DNA of 64,000 bases from Rhynchonema sp. JSB1_4 (lineage: Eukaryota; Nematoda; Chromadorea; Monhysterida; Xyalidae): positions 1-64,000 of the forward strand of contig JASAMV010006592.1 of NCBI GenBank assembly GCA_030248065.1, in the 5' to 3' direction. This document shows, piece after piece, positions 24,501-34,677 of this stretch. A program made the translations under genes and the position numbers. The notes beneath the pieces were generated by a model, which saw only the letters and a list, made by a program, of their open reading frames with translations, ran no database searches and was not told the origin of the DNA. The stretch's first letter is position 1. Each line of letters begins with the position of its first letter.

Positions 24501-24840
24501 CCGTGCAACCGGATATCGCATGCTCTCAGAATCCGGCCGTTCACAATAGAATGTCACTATACAGTATATAATCTGTGATCACAAAAACAACGTTCAAACA
24601 AAATAAAATACGTTAAAATTGCCACAATTAATTTTTAAAATTTTGTTTTCAGGAACAAACGCGAGCTTGTGCCGACCTGTCAACCTAGCTGTAGTTCAAC
24701 GACGTATGCGTGCTGACGCGCAAACATGCGCATGCATTTGTGAAGCCGTTTCACCATAATGCTGTTGTTTTCGTGCATTCTCATCTCGCGATTACGCTCT
24801 TGTGTTTATGAGTTTGCACGAGTGATGTTACAGCCCAGCA

Positions 24841-24975
24841 ATAAGATCTGGTGGTGGGGCTGCTTCTTGTAGGCAAATTTGCCAAAGGCGTTCGCACTGA
24901 CGAGCCCTGGCGCCTCGGTCTGTCTGCGAAAGCAGTGCGAAACAGACCAACATTACTGCAGTCAGTAAATTGTCC
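24841..24975. repeat. Dispersed repeat with CTGACGAG ... CGAAAC boxes
   Basis: AATAAGATCTG followed about 50 bp later by GCACTGACGAGCCCTGGCGC and a hairpin CTGC-GAAA-GCAG, then CGAAAC. Related copies: 42751-42815 (closest), 58138-58262 (shares AATAAGATCTG and CACCGACGAG) and 5868-5945 (partial). It could be a SINE-like element or a hammerhead-ribozyme-like motif; see findings. Confidence 0.5.
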
Positions 24976-25603
24976 ATTCCAGCAGCACCATAATTCGATA
25001 CAACGTGCCATATACCTAGTCACCCAAAAATTTTGCCCAATAACGAGTGGCGAATAATTCCTTCCTATGCGGCTGAAACGAATCGCTAAAGATCTCGAAA
25101 AACTTTGGGACACGCCAAAAAGTATTCTAAACACGGAGTTTCTCATTGTAACTACTATTCCGGACACGAATCTTTCCCGTATAATACAGTGTACTGTACA
25201 GTCAATTACAAGCTATAGTGATGCAAAGCGCCGGGGCTGTGGGTCATGGAGCAACTGTTACAGCGGGCGATGCCTCAAAAGCCGCGACGGATCAAAAACA
25301 ATAATTGTCACTTTCAGTCACCTCACTTGATTAGAAACTACCGCCGAGGACATCAGACAGGTGACTAGCACAACGCGTCTTGTGACTATGTGCATGTTGT
25401 TCTCTCTTTCTGTTGCGATAGTCTTGGAAATGTTGTTAACGAAGCCAGTCACGATTAAGATGGTATGCACATGCATACGGGAGCATAAAGAGTTTCAGCT
25501 CCACCTCTCATCAAGCTGCTTGACGTGTGGGGGAGCATCAAACATCTCGATAATTAAACTTCAGAAATACTCCGCGACTTTTCAGACCCGGAAATTCAGG
25601 CCA

Positions 25604-25843
25604 GATGCGGGTCTGATATGGGATCTTAACAACTCGCTAGAAAAGCGGGTTGAAAACCGTTTATTTTGCCTCAGAACACATAGGTAGAATTACTTCATTT
25701 AATCGCACGTTTTCTTCCCAACATGAGCGTTTTCCAACTTTTTTGGGGCATATTTTGGTCATCTGAGCGTTTAAAAAACGTTTTTTCAAAAAACGTTTTT
25801 TAAGAAAAACGATTTAAAAAAAAGCGTTTTTTGCCCAACCCTG
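25604..25843. mobile_element. Truncated hAT-like element (14757/22379 family)
   Basis: From GATGCGGGTCTGATATG to the terminal GCCCAACCCTG it matches the 3' half of the element at 14757-15244. The other end is missing. Confidence 0.8.
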
Positions 25844-25892
25844 CCTATAAGTACCATGCAAGTCAAAGGACTTCATTTGGGCCAAAAGTTGG

Positions 25893-25975
25893 TATTGGTC
25901 GCACAATGACTATATAAGAATCCATCCAAAAATTTTCCTGAATGGCAAGGCACGTCTCGCCGCAGATCACAAGCG
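25893..25975. repeat. Fragment of the GGTCGCACAATGAC foldback family
   Basis: GGTATTGGTCGCACAATGAC, TATAAGAAT and CCTGAAT match one end of the elements at 10889 and 12981. The other end is lost next to the satellite array. Confidence 0.65.
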
Positions 25976-26065
25976 TTATATTTATATGTTTTCCAAAACA
26001 TTTCAGCCGGTATCAGGCTCACTGTGTTCAAGCAGCTTCACTGTAATATCGCCAAGCAGCTTCAC

Positions 26066-29000
26066 TGGAAGCACAAAAGAGCCCAATGCCATTTTGTGGA
26101 AGCACAAAACAGACCAATGCCATTTTGTGGAAGCACAAAACAGTCCAAGGTCATTTTGTGGAAGCACAAAACAGTCCAAGGTCATTTTGTGGAAGCACAA
26201 AACAGTCCAAGGATAATTTGTGGAAGCACAAAACAGACCAATGCCATTTTGTGGAAGCACAAAACAGTCCAAGGTCATTTTGTGGAAGCACAAAACAGTC
26301 CAAAGACATTTTGTGGAAGCACAAAACAGTCCAAGGACATTTTGTGGAAGCACAAAACAGTCCAAGGTCATTTTGTGGAAGCACAAAACAGCCCAATGCC
26401 ATTTTGTGGAAGCACAATAGGGACCGACGCCATTTTGTGGAAGCACAAAACAGACCAATGCCATTTTGTGGAAGCACAAAACAGTCCAAGGTCATTTTGT
26501 GGAAGCACAAAACAGTCCAAGGCCATTTTGTGGAAGCACAAAAGAGACCAACACCATTTTTTGTGGATGCACAAAACAGACCAATGCCATTTTGTGGAAG
26601 CACAAAACAGTCCAAGGCCGTTTTGTGGAGACACAAAACAGTCCAAGGTCATTTTGTGGAAGCACAAAACAGACCAATGCCATTTTATGGAAGCACAAAA
26701 CAGTCCAAGGCCATTTTGTCGAAGCACAAAACTGACCAGTGCCATTTTGTCGAAGCACAAAACAGACCAATGCCATTTTGTGGAAGCACAAAACAGTCCA
26801 AGGCCATTTTATGGAAGCACAAAGCAGTCCAAGGCCATTTTGTGGAAGCACAAAACAGTCCAAGTCCATCTTGTGGAAGCACAAAACAGTCCAAGGCCAT
26901 TTTGTCGAAGCACAAAACAGACCAATGCCATTTTGTGGAAGCACAATAGGGACCGACGCCATTTTGTGGAAGCACAAAACAGACCAATGCCATTTTGTCG
27001 AAGCACAAAGCAGACCAATGCCATTTTGTGGAAGCACAAAACAGTCCAAGGTCATTTTGTGGAAGCACAAAACAGTCCAAGGACATTTTGTGGAAGCACA
27101 AAACAGTCCAAGGCCATTTTGTGGAAGCACAAAACAGTCCAAAGGCTTTTTGTGGAAGCACAAAACAGTCCAATGCCATTTTGTGGAAGCACAAAACAGT
27201 CCAAGGCCATTTTGTGGAAGCACAAAAGAGACCAACACCATTTTGTGGATGCACAAAACAGACCAATGCCATTTTGTGGAAGCACAAAACAGTCCAAGGC
27301 CGTTTTGTGGAGACACAAAACAGTCCAAGGTCATTTTGTGGAAGCACAAAACAGACCAATGCCATTTTATGGAAGCACAAAACAGTCCAAGGCCATTTTG
27401 TCGAAGCACAAAACTGACCAGTGCCATTTTGTCGAAGCACAAAACAGACCAATGCCATTTTGTGTAAGCACAAAACAGTCCAAGGCCATTTTATGGAAGC
27501 ACAAAACAGTCCAAGGCCATTTTGTGGAAGCCCAAAACAGTCCAAGTCCATCTTGTGGATGCACAAAACTGTCCAAGGCCATTTTGTCGAAGCACAAAAC
27601 AGACCAATGCCATTTTGTGGAAGCACAATAGGGACCGACGCCATTTTGTGGAAGCACAAAACAGACCAATGCCATTTTGTCGAAGCACAAAACAGTCCAA
27701 AGGCTTTTTGTGGAAGCACAAAACAGTCCAAGTCCATCTTGTGGAAGCACAAAACAGTCCAAGGCCATTTTGTCGAAGCACAAAACAGACCAATGCCATT
27801 TTGTCGAAGCACAAAACAGACCAATGCCATTTTGTGGAAGCACAAAACAGTCCAAGGCCATTTTATGGAAGCACAAAGCAGTCCAAGGCCATTTTGTGGA
27901 AGCACAAAAGAGACCAACACCATTTTGTGGATGCACAAAACAGACCAATGCCATTTTGTGGAAGCACAAAACAGTCCAAGGCCGTTTTGTGGAGACACAA
28001 AACAGTCCAAGGTCATTTTGTGGAAGCACAAAACAGACCAATGCCATTTTATGGAAGCACAAATCAGTCCAAGGCCATTTTGCAAGCAAAAACTGACCAG
28101 TGCCATTTTGTCGAAGCACAAAACAGACCAATGCCATTTTGTGTAAGCACAAAACAGTCCAAGGCCATTTTGTGGAGACACAAAACAGTCCAAGGTCATT
28201 TTGTGGAAGCACAAAACAGTCCAAGGCCATTTTGTCGAAGCACAAAACAGACCAATGCCATTTTGTGGAAGCACAAAACAGTCCAAGGTCATTTTGTGGA
28301 AGCACAAAACAGTCCAAGGACATTTTGTGGAAGCACAAAACAGTCCAAGGACATTTTGTGGAAGCACAAAACAGTCCAAGGTCATTTTGTGGAAGCACAA
28401 AACAGCCCAATGCCATTTTGTGGAAGCACAATAGGGACCGACGCCATTTTGTGGAAGCACAAAACAGACCAATGCCATTTTGTGGAAGCACAAAACAGTC
28501 CAAGGTCATTTTGTGGAAGCACAAAACAGACCAATGCCATTTTATGGAAGCACAAAACAGTCCAAGGCCGTTTTGTGGAGACACAAAACAGTCCAAGGTC
28601 ATTTTGTGGAAGCACAAAACAGACCAATGCCATTTTGTGGAAGCACAAAACAGTCCAAGGCCATTTTATGGAAGCACAAAGCAGTCCAAGGCCATTTTGT
28701 GGAAGCACAAAACAGTCCAAGTCCATCTTGTGGAAGCACAAAACAGTCCAAGGCCATTTTGTGGAAGCACAAAACAGACCAATGCCATTTTGTGGAAGCA
28801 CAAAACAGTCCAAGGCCGTTTTGTGGAGACACAAAACAGTCCAAGGTCATTTTGTGGAAGCACAAAACAGACCAATGCCATTTTATGGAAGCACAAAACA
28901 GTCCAAGGCCATTTTGTCGAAGCACAAAACTGACCAGTGCCATTTTGTCGAAGCACAAAACAGACCAATGCCATTTTGTGGAAGCACAAAACAGTCCAAG

Positions 29001-32000
29001 GCCATTTTATGGAAGCACAAAGCAGTCCAAGGCCATTTTGTGGAAGCACAAAACAGTCCAAGTCCATCTTGTGGAAGCACAAAACAGTCCAAGGCCATTT
29101 TGTCGAAGCACAAAACAGACCAATGCCATTTTGTGGAAGCACAATAGGGACCGACGCCATTTTGTGGAAGCACAAAACAGACCAATGCCATTTTGTCGAA
29201 GCACAAAGCAGACCAATGCCATTTTGTGGAAGCACAAAACAGTCCAAGGTCATTTTGTGGAAGCACAAAACAGTCCAAGGACATTTTGTGGAAGCACAAA
29301 ACAGTCCAAGGCCATTTTGTGGAAGCACAAAACAGTCCAAAGGCTTTTTGTGGAAGCACAAAACAGTCCAAGTCCATCTTGTGGAAGCACAAAACAGTCC
29401 AAGGCCATTTTGTGGAAGCACAAAAGAGACCAACACCATTTTGTGGATGCACAAAACAGACCAATGCCATTTTGTGGAAGCACAAAACAGTCCAAGGCCG
29501 TTTTGTGGAGACACAAAACAGTCCAAGGTCATTTTGTGGCAGCACAAAACAGACCAATGCCATTTTGTGGAAGCACAATAGGGACCGACGCCATTTTGTG
29601 GAAGCACAAAACAGACCAATGCCATTTTGTGGAAGCACAAAACAGTCCAAGGTCATTTTGTGGAAGCACAAAACAGACCAATGCCATTTTATGGAAGCAC
29701 AAAACAGTCCAAGGCCGTTTTGTGGAGACACAAAACAGTCCAAGGTCATTTTGTGGAAGCACAAAACAGACCAATGCCATTTTATGGAAGCACAAAACAG
29801 TCCAAGGCCATTTTGTCGAAGCACAAAACTGACCAGTGCCATTTTGTCGAAGCACAAAACAGACCAATGCCATTTTGTGTAAGCACAAAACAGTCCAAGG
29901 CCATTTTGTGGAGACACAAAACAGTCCAAGGTCATTTTGTGGAAGCACAAAACAGTCCAAGGCCATTTTGTCGAAGCACAAAACAGACCAATGCCATTTT
30001 GTGGAAGCACAAAACAGTCCAAGGTCATTTTGTGGAAGCACAAAACAGTCCAAGGACATTTTGTGGAAGCACAAAACAGTCCAAGGACATTTTGTGGAAG
30101 CACAAAACAGTCCAAGGTCATTTTGTGGAAGCACAAAACAGCCCAATGCCATTTTGTGGAAGCACAATAGGGACCGACGCCATTTTGTGGAAGCACAAAA
30201 CAGACCAATGCCATTTTGTGGAAGCACAAAACAGTCCAAGGTCATTTTGTGGAAGCACAAAACAGACCAATGCCATTTTATGGAAGCACAAAACAGTCCA
30301 AGGCCGTTTTGTGGAGACACAAAACAGTCCAAGGTCATTTTGTGGAAGCACAAAACAGACCAATGCCATTTTGTGGAAGCACAAAACAGTCCAAGGCCAT
30401 TTTATGGAAGCACAAAGCAGTCCAAGGCCATTTTGTGGAAGCACAAAACAGTCCAAGTCCATCTTGTGGAAGCACAAAACAGTCCAAGGCCATTTTGTGG
30501 AAGCACAAAACAGACCAATGCCATTTTGTGGAAGCACAAAACAGTCCAAGGCCGTTTTGTGGAGACACAAAACAGTCCAAGGTCATTTTGTGGAAGCACA
30601 AAACAGACCAATGCCATTTTATGGAAGCACAAAACAGTCCAAGGCTATTTTGTCAAGCACAAAACTGACCAGTGCCATTTTGTAAGCACAAAACAGACCA
30701 ATGCCATTTTGTGGAAGCACAAAACAGTCCAAGGCCATTTTATGGAAGCACAAAGCAGTCCAAGGCCATTTTGTGGAAGCACAAAACAGTCCAAGTCCAT
30801 CTTGTGGAAGCACAAAACAGTCCAAGGCCATTTTGTCGAAGCACAAAACAGACCAATGCCATTTTGTGGAAGCACAATAGGGACCGACGCCATTTTGTGG
30901 AAGCACAAAACAGACCAATGCCATTTTGTCGAAGCACAAAGCAGACCAATGCCATTTTGTGGAAGCACAAAACAGTCCAAGGTCATTTTGTGGAAGCACA
31001 AAACAGTCCAAGGACATTTTGTGGAAGCACAAAACAGTCCAAGGCCATTTTGTGGAAGCACAAAACAGTCCAAAGGCTTTTTGTGGAAGCACAAAACAGT
31101 CCAAGTCCATCTTGTGGAAGCACAAAACAGTCCAAGGCCATTTTGTGGAAGCACAAAAGAGACCAACACCATTTTGTGGATGCACAAAACAGACCAATGC
31201 CATTTTGTGGAAGCACAAAACAGTCCAAGGCCGTTTTGTGGAGACACAAAACAGTCCAAGGTCATTTTGTGGCAGCACAAAACAGACCAATGCCATTTTA
31301 TGGAAGCACAAAACAGTCCAAGGCCATTTTGTCGAAGCACAAAACTGACCAGTGCCATTTTGTCGAAGCACAAAACAGACCAATGCCATTTTGTGTAAGC
31401 ACAAAACAGTCCAAGGCCATTTTATGGAAGCACAAAACAGTCCAAGGCCATTTTGTGGAAGCCCAAAACAGTCCAAGTCCATCTTGTGGAAGCACAAAAC
31501 TGTCCAAGGCCATTTTGTCGAAGCACAAAACAGACCAATGCCATTTTGTCGAAGCACAAAACAGACCAATGCCATTTTGTGGAAGCACAATAGGGACCGA
31601 CGCCATTTTGTGGAAGCACAAAACAGACCAATGCCATTTTGTCGAAGCACAAAACAGTCCAAAGGCTTTTTGTGGAAGCACAAAACAGTCCAAGGCCATT
31701 TTGTCGAAGCACAAAACAGACCAATGCCATTTTGTCGAAGCACAAAACAGACCAATGCCATTTTGTGGAAGCACAAAACAGTCCAAGGCCATTTTGTCGA
31801 AGCACAAAACAGTCCAAAGCCGTTTTGTGGAAGCACAAAACAGTCCAAAGGCCATTTTGTCGAAGCACAAAACAGACCAATGCCATTTTGTCGAAGCACA
31901 AAACAGACCAATGCCATTTTGTGGAAGCACAAAACAGTCCAAGGCCATTTTGTGGATGCACAAAACAGACCAATGCCATTTTGTGGACGCACAAAACAGT

Positions 32001-32297
32001 CCAAGGCCATTTTGTTGATGCACAAAACAGTCCAAAGCCGTTTTGTGGAAGCACAAAACAGTCCAAGGCCATTTTGTGGATGCACAAAACAGAGCAAGGT
32101 CATTTTGTGGAAGCACAAAACGGGCCAATGCCATTTTGTGGAAGCACAAAACAGTCCAAGACCATTTTGTGGAAGAACAAAAGAGACCAACGCCATTTTG
32201 TGGAAGCAAAGAAGTCATATTGTGGACCAATGCCATTTTGTGGAAGCTCAAAAGATTCCAACGCCATTTTGTGGAAGCACAAAACAGTCCAAGACCA
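26066..32297. repeat. 31-bp satellite array, about 200 units, each with a hairpin
   Basis: The unit has the constant part TTTTGTGGAAGCACAAAA plus a variable 13-base part such as CAGTCCAAGGCCA, CAGACCAATGCCA, GAGACCAACACCA or GGGACCGACGCCA. The first 18 bases form a 7-bp stem TTTTGTG/CACAAAA with loop GAAG; the loop varies (GATG, GAGA, GACG) while the stem mostly holds. Period 31 with no stop in any register keeps long ORFs open in several frames on both strands (up to 602 aa), so these ORFs are not evidence of proteins. Variant order shows higher-order repeats of 1736 bp (56 units). Edges are less regular (26040-26090, 32200-32297). Confidence 0.95.
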
Positions 32298-32339
32298 GAA
32301 ACCGAGGTCATATGTGGCACGCTAGGAGCCAGTTTCTAT

Positions 32340-32795
32340 TCGGTGTTGTAGAAATGCTACCCGGGGTAGAATGTAAAATTCTACACTTTGGTTAAATTTC
32401 TACCCCTGCCCATAGTGAACCTGAATAATTCTACCCCTCCCCCCGTGAGTTTCTGTTTCAAAGTAAAAGGTCCAAATGGACCAGGAAGTTGCTCAAAAGT
32501 GTAAAATATTTGTACCCACCGACTGAGCTTGGTATAAATGTTTCCATTGGGTTTGCGCTACCGTGGCATAAGAGACCCGCCCAAAGTTCGGCATGCGCCT
32601 TTATACAAATGGCGGAACGTTTTTTGGTGTGACATTCGCCTCACAATTTTTACCCCCCCCTGACCCCTTTTTACTCTGGGATAGAGTCTAGAATTCTACA
32701 CCAACGAATGGAAACTCAAATTTTACCCAATTTTGTAACACGTAAATTTCTACCCGAGGTAGAATGTAAAATTCTACACTTAAGTTCAAATTTGC
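32340..32795. repeat. Repeats of the palindrome GTAGAATGTAAAATTCTAC
   Basis: GGTAGAATGTAAAATTCTAC occurs at about 32363 and 32758, with many TTCTACCC / GGGTAGAA pieces between. The two copies bound about 395 bp, suggesting a small element with palindromic ends. No coding. Confidence 0.6.
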
Positions 32796-33093
32796 ATGTA
32801 GACCAATGAAACGAAAACAATACTAGCGGATAGCCGATGGGCCAGTTAGCGCAAAACAACTATGAGCAAGCGAAAAGAAGCCAAGACGGAAAGAGCAGAG
32901 CTGCAAAAGCGACCACTGGCTCAAGGCCAAACTCAAACACAATAAAACGCATGCGTCACTTCGTGCGTCGTCGTTGATTTTTCGTCACTGTGTTATTTCC
33001 GTGCGCAATTTATTCGGTTCCAGCTACCGTAATCAATTGATTCATCGCGCATGTTATTCTTCAGCGCGCCACCAAGTCCGATGAGCTTTGTCG

Positions 33094-33360
33094 TTGTCGT
33101 CATTGCTAAATTAACAATATGGGGTGCTAATTTTAGCTACCCAGGGTCCACAAAACTGAAATCTTGGATAGCGATTTTTTTATGGGAAATCAGTTCGACA
33201 ACGTTTTTAGAAACTCTCACAAAGTTTGGCGTGCCCACTGCAAGTAAATCGTTAGCTATTTCTGGGTGATATTCTGTGTGATCTCAATGCTGAATTTGTT
33301 CGTTGTCGCTTGGTGTCTGCCGGAAACAAAAGGAAAACGTTTCTTCCGGAAGAAATTTAG
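33094..33360 (+). pseudogene. Remnant of an SLC22-type transporter C-terminus
   Basis: 33280-33340 encodes VVAWCLPETKG preceded by Leu-Asn, almost the same as the last exon of the complete SLC22 gene at 37395-37460. It then diverges to a basic tail instead of LPLPEDV. The upstream ORF (33051-33269) is hydrophobic but not clearly alignable and is out of phase. No other transporter exons are visible to the left, which is satellite DNA. Most likely a duplicated, decayed 3' end; it could be the last exon of a rearranged paralogue. Confidence 0.55.
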
Positions 33361-33578
33361 CGCTTTTTTTCGTGAATCGCGAACATACAGCCAAGCATAG
33401 GTATACAATGGCAAAAGTTCGGCATTGAGATATAAGGATACATTTCTATCCAATGAAACATTGCCCGCTGAGTCCAGTGGCATGATTGCATTTTCAAAAT
33501 TTTCATTTCTGAATCCAGCAAAACAGAAACTGAGATTTTTCACCTGACATTTCTGTAGGGTATTCAGAATAATGGCCT

Positions 33579-34013
33579 CTACGTCGGTACACGGTGAAAA
33601 AAATCACCTATCGTAAAACACACCTTTGCACATTGAGGTAGGTCCCATATATGGTTCTCCCGTATTAGTGTACGGAGCAAAAAATGATTGATTGCTGCTT
33701 CAAATAGAAAAGCATCCATGGCGTCGAAGGCCACGCACAAGGCTTTTGGGGCCTTTCTAAATTTACGTTCGAAATTTGAAAATGATCGGTTGTTCATTAT
33801 GTCATCGAACCAATTTGTGTTGCAGTACTTTTTTCTCTTGGGGTCGAGTAAGCAAATTAGTACTTTTGGCTCTGGTATGAGCGAGCCATCTTGTTTCAGA
33901 GCTTTATATCCATGTGGGATTATAACAAGAACCACACACTTGAGTTTTACCTTGCGAAGCAGGCATTTCCACATATGCTTTTCCACTTTGTTTGCAAAAA
34001 TTGTACACAACAA
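33579..34013 (-). CDS. Unrecognised ORF, 144 aa
   Basis: An uninterrupted minus-strand ORF with balanced, non-repetitive composition, including basic, aromatic and cysteine residues (FDDIMNNRSFSNFERKF, FEAAINHFLLRTL). A possible splice donor (GTGTGTTT) follows the Lys codon near 33628, so the last residues may be intron. I recognise no family. Nothing nearby suggests a function. It could be an exon of a larger gene or a mobile-element fragment. Confidence 0.35.
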   Translation of the reverse strand: MLCTIFANKVEKHMWKCLLRKVKLKCVVLVIIPHGYKALKQDGSLIPEPKVLICLLDPKRKKYCNTNWFDDIMNNRSFSNFERKFRKAPKALCVAFDAMDAFLFEAAINHFLLRTLIRENHIWDLPQCAKVCFTIGDFFHRVPT

Positions 34014-34264
34014 TCAGCCGGACGACGTGTTGTACATATAATATATGTATAGCCGATTTTCCGGTGATAAGCAGAACAAACAAAGTCGGCCGGCCGCGAC
34101 AACGTGACTACAAGTACCCTGCGTCAAATTGAGCACCTTTTTTCAAGTAATTTATTCCAGTCTGTTCAATTGAATACATTTCAATTTGAAAGCTATTCGC
34201 CAATCATATTCAAAACATTGTATATTTTTTCATCTATTGCATGATTCACCTGTGTTAGGCTCGC

Positions 34265-34650
34265 TCAAAAAATTTCCCGCGGAGTTTCTCGAAAGGGAGG
34301 GAAATTTGCGGGAAAATTTCCGTCCCCGTTACCCGGGAATTATTTTCGAGAGTGGCATTTCCTGCGGGAAACAGTGCCTGAAAATTTCCGCGGGAAACCG
34401 GCTATTTCCTGTTTTTCCCGCCCCTGGACCATTTCCCACGCGGGAATTCCCGTTTGAAATTTGCCACGCCAAGTGTGCCTTTTCCCGCAATTTCCCGTCC
34501 ATCAAATGTCTGAAAATTGTTTCCCGCGACATCTCCCGTCCTTCAAAATCCCAAAGTTCCATTTCCCGCATGAATTCCCGGACCCTTGGGGCGGGAAAAC
34601 GGGAACTTTCCCCATCTTTTCCCGTCTTTCAAATAAATTTCCCGCGCGAG
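34265..34650. promoter_or_regulatory. Cluster of TTTCCCGC / GCGGGAAA motifs just upstream of the transporter start
   Basis: At least nine exact TTTCCCGC or complements plus near-matches in about 380 bp, ending about 30 bp before the SLC22 start codon. TTTCCCGC is the E2F consensus. The density and presence on both strands also fit a low-complexity transposon, so regulatory meaning is only a possibility. Confidence 0.45.
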
Positions 34651-34677
34651 CCGTACACCTGCGGTCTGACCACAACG

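Noticed and set aside
26024..31398. Very long ORFs (up to 602 aa) on both strands
   Set aside because: All are translations of the 31-bp satellite; openness follows from the period and lack of stop triplets, not from coding.
26066..32297. CRISPR-like array of 31-bp direct repeats
   Set aside because: Units are head-to-tail with no unique spacers, no cas genes are near, and the DNA is eukaryotic.
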